The notes beneath the pieces are model-generated. The model ran no database searches, was not told where the DNA came from, and saw only the letters and a program-made list of their open reading frames with translations. Below are positions 52,865-61,636 of a stretch of 64,000 nucleotides of DNA, piece by piece. The stretch is from Paenibacillus sp. NAIST15-1 (lineage in GTDB: Bacteria; Bacillota; Bacilli; Paenibacillales; Paenibacillaceae), in the NCBI RefSeq assembly GCF_001894745.1, contig NZ_BBYF01000005.1:372001-436000 (forward strand), written 5' to 3'. Positions within the stretch are counted from its first letter, which is position 1. Each line of letters starts with the position of its first letter. The position numbers were made by a program, and so were the translations under genes.

Positions 52865-55456
52865 TTACGGGTTGACTTGAATCGAAAACGTAGAGGTTGG
52901 ATTGTTTATTTGTGTTGTCCCGGGCCCCATATTCAGAAATTGCAAGTTATTGAACGTAACGGATCCCACTGGCTGATTCGCCCAGATTCCAAAGCCCGAA
53001 TTGACTTCAAATGCATCTTCGCTCTTGCGAACGCCCGATATTTTAATGTTTGATAAAATCGTATCCGTGATCGGGAATTCCGGCGTAGAACCTTTATAGT
53101 TCGTCTGAAACATAATCCCATGGTAGGTTGGGTCAATAATTTCCACATCACTTATGCGAATACCTCGGTACTCTTTCGAGGCCGAAAATAGCCAGAGAGC
53201 CGGGAACGTCTGATTTCCCCAGAAATGACCGCCTGTACGAAGAAGCGAGACATTCTCGATCTTTGTTGGAGGAGCCGAACCAAAACCGCGGAACGCAATG
53301 CCAAAGTCCAGCGAACTGACGGTTAGACCCGAATAAGCGAGTGTATCCGCAATGTAAATATTGCGAAAGGTATTGTTGAAGCCCCCGTATACGGCAAGTC
53401 CTGCAGCCCGCCATGTGAGTAGCGATGTTAAATTTTCAAAGACATTGCCTTGATTGTCTTCGGAAGTGCCGCTGTCTACAGCATTAAACAAGGCAAAGCT
53501 ATCATCACCAGTGCTGCGAGCTTCGTTGTTTGTCACCAAGTTGTTCGTGCTGCCGTTTGTAAAATTGATAGCATCTGCAAATACGTTTCGAATCCGGGAA
53601 TTTTTAATGATAGTGTTATCGACGTTCTGTCCCCAGAACATACACATCTGATGCTCGACCCAGATGTTGTCGAAAGTCATGTTGGCTACGTTCGTAAATG
53701 CGAATACTTTGCCTGCCCTATCATCACGGATGTTATAGTTGCCAAAATAAGCAAAGTTGGCAAAAGTGGAGCCGTCAGCGCCTGCACTTGCTGAAAAACC
53801 GATATCTGTATTTGTCTGATTGGAAGGAGCTACAAACCGGGTATACCATGGACCAGCGCCGACCACTTTCACAGGCTTGCCGTATACTTGAAACTTGGCC
53901 CCTGTTTCATAGGTTCCGGCAGGCAAATATACCCCAATAAGTTTTCCAGTCGGATCCATACGAACTTGATCCAATGCTTGTTGAACAGCCTGGTGTGTAG
54001 TGTTTGTAGGTGTTACGTATTGGGAAGGATCGGGATTAGGCAGTGGCGATACTTGCTCCAGGCTGATGAAATCGATCGCATAGGTCGTTGTGTTTGCCGG
54101 ATCCTTTTGCAGCTTGATCGTACTTCCAGCAGGAATCGTGTTATCAAACATAATGTTCGCTTCATCGTAGATAAATCGAGCAGCGCCAGCAGAAGGGGAA
54201 TTGCTTGGCGATGCCTCATTGCCGTAGAGCCACGAATACCTTGATGTCAGATTGAGCGACTTTGCAAACACGTTGTTGACATAAACATTCAGTGTATTAC
54301 TCAATCCATTCCCGCTAGGAGCATCAGGTATGGAGAAACGCGCAACAAGCGTGTTCGTACTTGCTTTCGTCTTAAATTCAACGAAACTGCCTGTTGAGTT
54401 TAACGTGACTGCTTTTCTGCCGGAAGCTTCTCCAGCTAAATCACCAATGTTTCGGTTCGGACCGACGATAACTGCCCCGCCTCCGATAACGCCATCCTCC
54501 GCTTCATACCTATCATAAGGCATTGTCGCGCCTTTTTGTGGCACCAAAGAACTGTTGGAGAATTTGAACCAGTTGATATTGAATAGTCCATCCCCGCTGC
54601 CCTTAAACTTCAGAAAGACATGGTGTAAACCGCTGATTGGATTTATACTGCAAAATTTTGTCGTCCATGTCTGCCATCCGCCTGTCGGCTCAACTGCACA
54701 AGTACCTGCAAGTGTACCTGCCAAGCTGTCCAATCGGATTTCAATAAGTCCTCCGCCGCCATTACTTGCCACCCGCACCTCAAACTGCGATACACCGGAG
54801 CCAAAATCGATATTGTGATAAGCTGTATAGTCATCATTTTCGATAAAGCCGATATTAAATCCGCCTTCACTGGATACTTCTGTTTGAATGCCCATTTGAT
54901 CGTCGTAGCTTTCTGCTTCGATGGTGGACAATGCAGATCTCGACGACGCGAACACTCCAAACTCAGATAACTGGGCGGCTACCCAACCATTATTGGCAGT
55001 GAAATTCAGTTTTACGTATCTTGCTGCCGTAGCTGGGAAATGGATGGTTACCGTATTCCCACTGATTGGATCAAACGAATAGCTGGCCGAGGCAGCTAAT
55101 GTCGTATAATTAGCATCATCGATACTGCCCGACACGGATAAGGTTTGCTCTCTTTGCCCCCATGTTTCCGGGAGCTGCAGAACGACTTGACCGATCGTGC
55201 TCATATGGCCAAGATCGACACGAAGCCATTGCGGGAATGCATTGTTCGCACTTTCCCAATACGTCGACGGATCGCTGTCTACCGCTTTCTCAGGCGTGTA
55301 AATATCGTTGTAACTGCTTGCCCAGACGGGCTTGCCTGCTGCCAAATTGGAGGAGGCTTGCACGGGGGTTGCACCTAGTGACAACTGTGTAAGTATTAAG
55401 CTTACAATGAGGAATAACAAGAGAATCGTGGACTTTCTCGGGAGTCGTACTCGCAT
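52865..55456 (-). CDS. Secreted GH87 alpha-1,3-glucanase (mycodextranase type)
   Basis: This 863-residue extracellular enzyme probably cuts alpha-1,3-glucan of fungal walls or dextran-like polymers. Order: signal peptide (cleavage near VQA); F5/8 discoidin domain (about 35-150); CBM6-type module (150-300, EAESYDDQMG and DYTAYHNIDFGSG); a second carbohydrate-binding module (about 320-480, YDRYEAEDGVIGGG); then a right-handed beta-helix catalytic domain. Catalytic Asp residues are visible in FADAINF and, 23 and 24 residues later, in STGDDSF, the spacing known for GH87. GGAAGG lies 8 bases before the chosen ATG. It ends an operon with solute-binding protein, regulator and kinase. Confidence 0.87.
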   Translation of the reverse strand: MRVRLPRKSTILLLFLIVSLILTQLSLGATPVQASSNLAAGKPVWASSYNDIYTPEKAVDSDPSTYWESANNAFPQWLRVDLGHMSTIGQVVLQLPETWGQREQTLSVSGSIDDANYTTLAASASYSFDPISGNTVTIHFPATAARYVKLNFTANNGWVAAQLSEFGVFASSRSALSTIEAESYDDQMGIQTEVSSEGGFNIGFIENDDYTAYHNIDFGSGVSQFEVRVASNGGGGLIEIRLDSLAGTLAGTCAVEPTGGWQTWTTKFCSINPISGLHHVFLKFKGSGDGLFNINWFKFSNSSLVPQKGATMPYDRYEAEDGVIGGGAVIVGPNRNIGDLAGEASGRKAVTLNSTGSFVEFKTKASTNTLVARFSIPDAPSGNGLSNTLNVYVNNVFAKSLNLTSRYSWLYGNEASPSNSPSAGAARFIYDEANIMFDNTIPAGSTIKLQKDPANTTTYAIDFISLEQVSPLPNPDPSQYVTPTNTTHQAVQQALDQVRMDPTGKLIGVYLPAGTYETGAKFQVYGKPVKVVGAGPWYTRFVAPSNQTNTDIGFSASAGADGSTFANFAYFGNYNIRDDRAGKVFAFTNVANMTFDNIWVEHQMCMFWGQNVDNTIIKNSRIRNVFADAINFTNGSTNNLVTNNEARSTGDDSFALFNAVDSGTSEDNQGNVFENLTSLLTWRAAGLAVYGGFNNTFRNIYIADTLAYSGLTVSSLDFGIAFRGFGSAPPTKIENVSLLRTGGHFWGNQTFPALWLFSASKEYRGIRISDVEIIDPTYHGIMFQTNYKGSTPEFPITDTILSNIKISGVRKSEDAFEVNSGFGIWANQPVGSVTFNNLQFLNMGPGTTQINNPTSTFSIQVNP

Positions 55457-55537
55457 CTTCATAACCTTCCTTTCCTTTTTGGTTGAATCGAATATGTTAG
55501 ACATACTTGTAACGCTATTTTCACACATGATGCTCTC

Positions 55538-56941
55538 TTATTTGACTGTCATCTGATTGTAAAACCTCACCTGTACAAGCTGTGCAGCCGCCACCAACAC
55601 CGTCTTTGGATCCGCATCCTCGCGTGAGAAAATATCCTGAACGACACCGGCCATCGTCGCGTAGTACTCTTGCGTATTGAACTGCGCCTCCAACTTTCCA
55701 TCCATTAGCTCCAGTGTCTCAGGGGGGTATTGATACACATTGTCGTATTTTTCATAGATTGCCTTAACTTTTTCCGCATAGGCAGAATCAGGTGTGAAAT
55801 ACTCAATAACAGGCGGAACAAAATATTTTTGATCTTTCTGTCGCTGCTGGATACTCGCTTCTATCGACAACAGTCCTTTATCGGTGAAATAATCAAACGT
55901 AGCATAACGAAAGGCCATCTTTTGTTCTTCACTCGTCGCTTTCGGATTGATAACTAGGAAATCCCCTCCAAGCACACCTATGTGTTTGCCTCCTTGTTCG
56001 ACCGCTGGCATCGGATATACGACAATATCCTCAGGCTTCATCTTCCCTTGGTTGAGTGCCTGATCAATTGGGCCGTCAGGGCCCGATATGATCATCGCCG
56101 TTCTTCCTTGAATCAAGGCGCCTATAGCATCTCCCCAACCAAGTGCCCAGTCTTTCGGGATTACCTTCGCTTCCCAAGCTAGATGTTGATAAAATGTGAG
56201 GGCTTTAATGCCAGCTTCCGAATGAAATACGGCCGTAATTTTACCGTCATCTGCTTTCTGAATATCGCCTCCTGCTCCAAATAGAAAGTTCGTCCAGTTC
56301 CAGCCGGCTTCATTCCCCTTGCCCATCAGTGCGATGCCCGAGATGCCCTTCGCAGGCTCAGCCGCCGCCTGTGCTGTAGCAAGCATGTCATCCCAAGTCC
56401 AATCAAAACGGGGCATCGCAATTTTTTTATGAACGAAGAGACTTTTGTTTATAATTGTGCCGGTAACATAACCTTGCTGGGCAATTCCATATACCTTGCC
56501 TCCAATAATGAACTGCTCCTGAAGTATCGGATTCATTTGATCTTTAAACGCATAATCATGAAACAAGCTCGTGATGTCGGCTGCCCATCCCTTATCTGCC
56601 AAAAATCTTCCTTCTGTTGCATATGTATTGAATAAAGTTGGCGCCTCATTGGCTCCCATCTTAATTCCGATTTGATTCGGATCATACTGCCAATCGCTTT
56701 TTACAACTTCCACATTCGGGTACTGTGCTACAAAACGTTTGATCTTGTCATCTTCAAGCGCCCTCTTCTCGATTTGATCAGGTGGAGGGTAGTAGATGCT
56801 GATCGTTACCTTAGCAGATTCCGCTGAATATTTTGATGCATCGTCAGTGGTGATACTTGATGAACGACTACATGCGGTTAGCATCAATGCAGAGATACAT
56901 ATGATTATCGAGGTTACGAGAATAACTCTACGTTTATCCAT
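55538..56941 (-). CDS. ABC transporter solute-binding lipoprotein, family 1 (sugar)
   Basis: The 467-residue lipoprotein has a signal ending LMLTAC (lipid on Cys 24), then a periplasmic-binding fold: YPNVEVVKSDW, FNTYATEGRFLADKGWAADI, FDWTWDDMLATAQAAA and a late PPETLELMDGKLEAQ. It would bind oligosaccharides for an ABC importer. No permease or ATPase genes follow: GH87 is next, so the transmembrane parts must be elsewhere or the protein acts as a sensor partner. AAGGAG lies 11 bases before the ATG. Confidence 0.9.
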   Translation of the reverse strand: MDKRRVILVTSIIICISALMLTACSRSSSITTDDASKYSAESAKVTISIYYPPPDQIEKRALEDDKIKRFVAQYPNVEVVKSDWQYDPNQIGIKMGANEAPTLFNTYATEGRFLADKGWAADITSLFHDYAFKDQMNPILQEQFIIGGKVYGIAQQGYVTGTIINKSLFVHKKIAMPRFDWTWDDMLATAQAAAEPAKGISGIALMGKGNEAGWNWTNFLFGAGGDIQKADDGKITAVFHSEAGIKALTFYQHLAWEAKVIPKDWALGWGDAIGALIQGRTAMIISGPDGPIDQALNQGKMKPEDIVVYPMPAVEQGGKHIGVLGGDFLVINPKATSEEQKMAFRYATFDYFTDKGLLSIEASIQQRQKDQKYFVPPVIEYFTPDSAYAEKVKAIYEKYDNVYQYPPETLELMDGKLEAQFNTQEYYATMAGVVQDIFSREDADPKTVLVAAAQLVQVRFYNQMTVK

Positions 56942-57041
56942 AAGGATAGCGGCTCCTTTGAGCGAATCTATTTACAATTATTATTGTAATTTGGTAGATT
57001 AACGATGAACATGTGTGATTCTCTGAAGATCATAGGCGATT

Positions 57042-58367
57042 CTACTTTTTGAATTCGCTCAGACTTACTCCATAATATTTTTTGAATATTTTACTGAAAT
57101 GCTCCGGTGATTCGTAGCCGACCTTTTCAGCGATTTCATAGCGTCGCAGATCAGTAGTTAGTAGCAGCAGCCTGCTTTCTTCCATTCTCAGTTTCACGAC
57201 ATAGTCCCATAGGTTGTAACCCGTTATTTTTTTGAATAAATAACTTAAATAATTTGGACTCACATGACTTTTTTGAGCAATTTCCAAGAGTGTTAATCCC
57301 TTTTGGGCAAAATGCTCATGGATATATTTCTTAGCCTTATCTACAATTTGATTAGACTGCATGTGCAGTTCGTCCTTCATAGGCTCTTCCCCATCATGAT
57401 TCCAGCAAAAATCTCCATAATAAAACACATAATGATCTGGGAATACGCGGTTAAAGCGGACTGCTCGTCGCGCCTGTTGATCCAATACGCTGATATACTC
57501 AAACCCCTGTAAAATATGGCTCATGCCGATCACAGATTGCAGTGATAAGTAACCTTGAATATTCAAGCAGAGTAATCTACCAATCACATCTAATTGACTG
57601 ATTTTGTCTTCACCTGGATCGCCATATGTTTCACTATCCCACTGGAGAATGACCGTAATCTCATGCTCTGACGAACAAAAAGCAATATAATTACACTGCC
57701 CTTCAAGTAGCTCATTTGTCATGTTTAAAACGGCATACTGCAGCAACTGAACATCTTCTCCCAACGATCGCTGTCTGTTTACTGGGGATTGCAGTTGAAG
57801 ATCGATTTTGAGCACCGAAAAATAGGGCCCCACTAATGAGAGATCACTCAACTGCTGAACAGCAAAAGCATCCTTACATACTATATCAGGATGAACAAGC
57901 AGCCTGTTTAATAACGCTGTTGTCGCCGGATCTGGTTCGTTCATACGAAAGTGTTCATTTAATGGAGTGGCAACTCCATCGTGTGCGGTCGTTTTTGTCA
58001 GCCTTAGCAGCACGCTGCGCACGGAATCTAGGAACTGGCTGCTGTTAATGGGCTTGATCAAATAATCTTTTGCTCCCAGCCGCATAGCCAATTGTGCATA
58101 TTGAAAAGTCTCATGCGCGGAGACAACAATGGATTGAACGGACGGCTTTGCCATTTTAGCTTGATGCATTAATTCGATACCGCTCATTTCACCCATCTGA
58201 ATATCTGTAATTAATAAGTCAATGTCTTCCATTCGGATAAAATCCATCGCCTCATATCCACTGTGAGCGATGAAAACATTATGGATATGTAATCCTGAAG
58301 AAGCAAGCAGATTGCTTAATCCTTTGCAAATCCATGGCTCGTCATCTACGATCAAAATGTTATACAT
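57042..58367 (-). CDS. Two-component response regulator, AraC type (YesN-like)
   Basis: A 441-residue regulator. The receiver domain (1-120) has IVDDEPW, phospho-acceptor Asp near 54 in LLITDIQMG, and SAHETFQYAQLAMRLGAKDYLIKP with the conserved Lys. The middle part (about 140-330) is a variable linker domain. The C-terminal AraC HTH pair (about 345-441) shows LLEIAQKSHVSPNYLSYLFKKITG and YEIAEKVGYESPEHFSKIFKKYYG. The ATG lies after GGGGTGA at the very end of the kinase gene, so the two are translationally coupled. It probably activates the SBP and GH87 genes. Confidence 0.92.
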   Translation of the reverse strand: MYNILIVDDEPWICKGLSNLLASSGLHIHNVFIAHSGYEAMDFIRMEDIDLLITDIQMGEMSGIELMHQAKMAKPSVQSIVVSAHETFQYAQLAMRLGAKDYLIKPINSSQFLDSVRSVLLRLTKTTAHDGVATPLNEHFRMNEPDPATTALLNRLLVHPDIVCKDAFAVQQLSDLSLVGPYFSVLKIDLQLQSPVNRQRSLGEDVQLLQYAVLNMTNELLEGQCNYIAFCSSEHEITVILQWDSETYGDPGEDKISQLDVIGRLLCLNIQGYLSLQSVIGMSHILQGFEYISVLDQQARRAVRFNRVFPDHYVFYYGDFCWNHDGEEPMKDELHMQSNQIVDKAKKYIHEHFAQKGLTLLEIAQKSHVSPNYLSYLFKKITGYNLWDYVVKLRMEESRLLLLTTDLRRYEIAEKVGYESPEHFSKIFKKYYGVSLSEFKK

Positions 58368-58375
58368 ATAAAAAT

Positions 58376-60190
58376 TCACCCCATAAGTATTTGTTTGCCG
58401 TGAGTAACTTCGCTTTTAGGTAGAGTAATGGTAACAATCGTCCCCTGATGCTCTCTTTTGCTATAGCTAATCCCATAGGAGCAGCCAAAGTGCAGCTTAA
58501 TCCTCTGCTGAATGTTGCGGATTCCATACCCGACGGAAAGCTCCTCCATCTCTTCATTCAACAATCGATGGATTTCTTCATAATCGACCTCTTTATATCC
58601 ATTGTCTTCTACTCGAATAATCACAATATCGGATTGAATGTCGGCAGAAACAACAATTTCACCGTCATCCTCCATATTTTTCACGCCATGAATAATGGCG
58701 TTTTCAATTAATGGCTGAAGGGTAATTTTGGGGATCTGCAAATGGCGCACCTCATCGCTTATATTCCATACAACACGAAAACGAAACTCGTATCTACGCT
58801 GCTGCAAACTAATGTAAGCTAAAGCATGCGCCAACTCCTCTTCAATGGTTATTAATTCTCTTCCTCTGCTTAATCCGATTTTCATTAATTTGGCTAAGTC
58901 TTTAATCATCTCGGCAGATTGCGTGCTTCCTTCCAACATGCTTTTCCAGTAGATGCTCTCCAGCGTGTTGTACAATAAATGCGGATTGATTTGCTGATAT
59001 AAAATTTGCAGCTGCGCTTCCTTCTGCTTAATTTCGTATTGATATTTATCGTTCACAAGATGATTTAGGCGGTCAGCCATATCATATACGGACGTAATCA
59101 GTGCACCCAATTCATCATTTCTGTTCCCCTCAACTTGTCTGGCCGCATGTTTCCCAGGTGTATAACTGCGAATGAAACGCGACAATTTTTGCATCGGGTT
59201 CATCAGCGATCTCCAAAAATAGATGAAGGCCGCAAAAACGAGTAAGGCGTAAACAATTGAAATGAACTGAATAATTTGTTTGAGTTGGCTTTGCTGCTGG
59301 AGCAAGGAATGAAGCGGGAGTCGATAGACGAGCTTTTGCTGCAGATGATAGCTATAGTTAATGACATAGATGTGACCCGAATGGATAATGTCTAGATAGC
59401 CATCTTTTCGCTCGATTTCTTTTGCACGGTCTGGGAGTTCCAATATGGATCCTACTCCTTCTGCTGTTGAGGCAAAAATTTGATTGGACCAATCTGTTAA
59501 AAAAATTTCTCCTTGCGGCAAAGAAACCGTGCTGAAATCATTTTGAATTATTTTTTCAAGCTTAGTGACTACGAGTACGCCAATCACACCGCTAGCCTGG
59601 GATATATTATTGACAGCTCGGACATAGCTTAGTGTCTTTGACTGGGACATGGAACTCATACTATCAATGACTTTTAGACTCCCCTTCCCCTGCATCCGAA
59701 GCGCTTCCAGAAACCAATCGGGCTTGTCTTGCTCCGTTAAAAAATAGACACCGGCTTGAGGAGCGGATCGATCTTTTGGAGCGAACGAATAGTAGTCAGC
59801 AGGATCATAAACATACAGGGAAAAATAAACCGCCTCCCCCCCATTTACGCCAATCGAGTAGCTTTTGAGCAGTTTGTCCAACGCTTCGTATTTGCTGACC
59901 CGTTCAAGAATGGAGTCGGTACCGCTCGGAATCATATGCTGTGTAAGCGGATTTTGAATAATGGTTTTGGTCATAAGATCAATAGAGTCTATATCTCGAT
60001 TTACAAGGTTTAAGTTTTGTTTATTTAATTCAAGATAGGCGTTCGTGACGGTTTGCTTCAATATGTGCTCTGCTGTCAAGTTTCCATAATAGGTAAGAAT
60101 AAAAATAGGACTTACCATAAATATAAACAGGAGCAGAAGTTTGTAGGTAACACTCATTTTTGACCTAGGTTTTGAAAGCATTGTTCGCAC
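58376..60190 (-). CDS. Two-component sensor histidine kinase (YesM-like)
   Basis: This 604-residue membrane kinase has an N-terminal membrane helix (LLLFIFMVSPIFIL), a large extracellular sensing domain, a second membrane helix near 300-320, a HAMP segment (FWRSLMNPMQKLSRFI), the His_kinase block LYQQINPHLLYNTLESIYW (phospho-His near 405) and a HATPase domain (IENAIIHGV, VEDNGY, GYGIRNIQQRI). The start is GTG, 8 bases after AAGGAG. It is the first gene of the operon with RR, SBP and GH87 and probably senses an oligosaccharide, alone or via the lipoprotein. Confidence 0.9.
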   Translation of the reverse strand: MRTMLSKPRSKMSVTYKLLLLFIFMVSPIFILTYYGNLTAEHILKQTVTNAYLELNKQNLNLVNRDIDSIDLMTKTIIQNPLTQHMIPSGTDSILERVSKYEALDKLLKSYSIGVNGGEAVYFSLYVYDPADYYSFAPKDRSAPQAGVYFLTEQDKPDWFLEALRMQGKGSLKVIDSMSSMSQSKTLSYVRAVNNISQASGVIGVLVVTKLEKIIQNDFSTVSLPQGEIFLTDWSNQIFASTAEGVGSILELPDRAKEIERKDGYLDIIHSGHIYVINYSYHLQQKLVYRLPLHSLLQQQSQLKQIIQFISIVYALLVFAAFIYFWRSLMNPMQKLSRFIRSYTPGKHAARQVEGNRNDELGALITSVYDMADRLNHLVNDKYQYEIKQKEAQLQILYQQINPHLLYNTLESIYWKSMLEGSTQSAEMIKDLAKLMKIGLSRGRELITIEEELAHALAYISLQQRRYEFRFRVVWNISDEVRHLQIPKITLQPLIENAIIHGVKNMEDDGEIVVSADIQSDIVIIRVEDNGYKEVDYEEIHRLLNEEMEELSVGYGIRNIQQRIKLHFGCSYGISYSKREHQGTIVTITLPKSEVTHGKQILMG

Positions 60191-60500
60191 GCACTTCGCT
60201 CCTTCAAAACTTCCGTTTGTTGAATCGGGCGAATCGATAAGAAATAGGAAAGAAAGATAATATATATTCATCAGGAGTAGATCGTGTAGGTTATATGAGG
60301 TGGAAAAAATATTTACTAGGTTTTAGTAATGTGATTACTCTTAGTATATACGATCTATGGACAGCTGCGAGAAAAAGTCCAATAAAAAAAACAGCGGTAG
60401 TCTTTGACTGGATGATCAAGTCTTAGACTGCCACTGGTTTATTGAAAGTGCTTTGTCAATATGGTTACAGCTCAGTAATTGTGATGAACAATTCATTACA
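60191..60500. other. 310-base intergenic region upstream of the GH87 operon
   Basis: It holds the repeat-bearing terminator at 60384-60441 and an AT-rich stretch (60240-60345) that must contain the promoter of the kinase operon. No clear -35/-10 pair or CcpA site was found by eye. The longest frame extends into it from the kinase gene without a binding site. Confidence 0.5.
60384..60441 (-). terminator. Terminator of the GH88 operon, carrying the AGTCTA repeat
   Basis: On the minus strand CCAGTGGCAGTCTAAGACT faces AGTCAAAGACTACCGCTG, followed by a run of eight T. The arm contains CAGTCTAAGACTT, the same core as the tandem repeats at 43999-44081 and the hairpin at 43007-43059. Confidence 0.8.
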
Positions 60501-61616
60501 TTACCAGTAGCTTCTAATTCCGCATTGCAGACGAACCAAAGCCTCAAAATAATAATAATCTCCCCAGATCATATAATCATCCGGCCCACGATCTCCTCTT
60601 ACGTGATAAGAGCCATGCTGCAGTAAACCTTCTGCATCTGGCATATTCATTGTTGAATAGTTCGCAACAAGTGACTCCATCTGTTCATGCAGTGAATTGG
60701 TGAAATACTCATGATCTGGATCTTCCACATCAAGCATGCCGATCAGCTCAATCAAGCCGCAGGCAACGATTGCAGAAGCAGAGCTGTCACGAGGCGTTGA
60801 CGCTTCAACAGGAACGTCAAAGTCCCAATACGCAACATGATCCTCTGGCAGATGATCGATATAATATTTCGCCATACGCTTAGAGGCAGCAAGGAAGTCA
60901 GGATCTTGCGTATATCGATAAGCAAGCGCAAAGCCATAGACACCCCAAGCTTGTCCTCGTGTCCAGGTTGAACCATCCTGATAGCCCTGATGCGTGCCTC
61001 CACGCAGAGCATTTCCATTTTCCTGGTCGAAATAGAAGGTATGGTAGGAAGAGGAATCACCTCTAACTAGGAAACGCAAGCTCTTGCGTGCATGTTTATA
61101 CGCAATATCATAGTATTCCTGTTCACCTGTCTGCTCATATGCAAAGAACAATAACGGAAGATTCAGCATGCAATCGATGATGATTCTGCCGCCGTTCTCA
61201 GGATCTCCTTCTGTGCCCCATGCTTGAATAATACCCATCTTCGGACGCCAGCGATTAGCAAGCACACGTGCTGCCTGCAAGGCTACCTGCCTTGCTTCTT
61301 CACTCCTTGTTATGCGATACTGGGCAACGGCGGATAGAGAATAGAGAAAGCCGATATCATGATGATCCAAATCCACATGATGATCCAAACGATGCTTAAA
61401 GTTCTCCAAGAAGGCTTCTGCTGCTTCTTTATAATAGGAATCTTGACTATATTCATACGCCAACCATATCATTCCGACATAGAAGCCCTCGATCCAATCG
61501 TTGTTCTCTCCCCATTCATAGCACTTGTCTCCCGTAATATGAGGAAGCAATCCTGGATGATTGCACAGATTATTTGCTATTTTAGCCTGTGCATCTTCAA
61601 TCGCTTTACGCCACAT
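60501..61616 (-). CDS. GH88 unsaturated glycuronyl hydrolase
   Basis: The 371-residue cytosolic enzyme has an alpha6/alpha6 barrel and removes unsaturated uronic acid from the oligosaccharides made by polysaccharide lyases. The catalytic Asp positions match those of Bacillus UGL: D87 in DHHDIGFLYS and D148 in RIIIDCMLNLPL. Aromatic substrate-binding residues (WTRGQAWGVYGFALAYRYT, SYHTFYFD) are present. There is no signal peptide, as expected. It lies 20 bases after the response regulator gene in one operon. The substrate could come from pectin, gellan, xanthan or glycosaminoglycan-like polymers. Confidence 0.92.
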   Translation of the reverse strand: MWRKAIEDAQAKIANNLCNHPGLLPHITGDKCYEWGENNDWIEGFYVGMIWLAYEYSQDSYYKEAAEAFLENFKHRLDHHVDLDHHDIGFLYSLSAVAQYRITRSEEARQVALQAARVLANRWRPKMGIIQAWGTEGDPENGGRIIIDCMLNLPLLFFAYEQTGEQEYYDIAYKHARKSLRFLVRGDSSSYHTFYFDQENGNALRGGTHQGYQDGSTWTRGQAWGVYGFALAYRYTQDPDFLAASKRMAKYYIDHLPEDHVAYWDFDVPVEASTPRDSSASAIVACGLIELIGMLDVEDPDHEYFTNSLHEQMESLVANYSTMNMPDAEGLLQHGSYHVRGDRGPDDYMIWGDYYYFEALVRLQCGIRSYW

Positions 61617-61636
61617 GAGCTCTACTCTCCTGCCAG

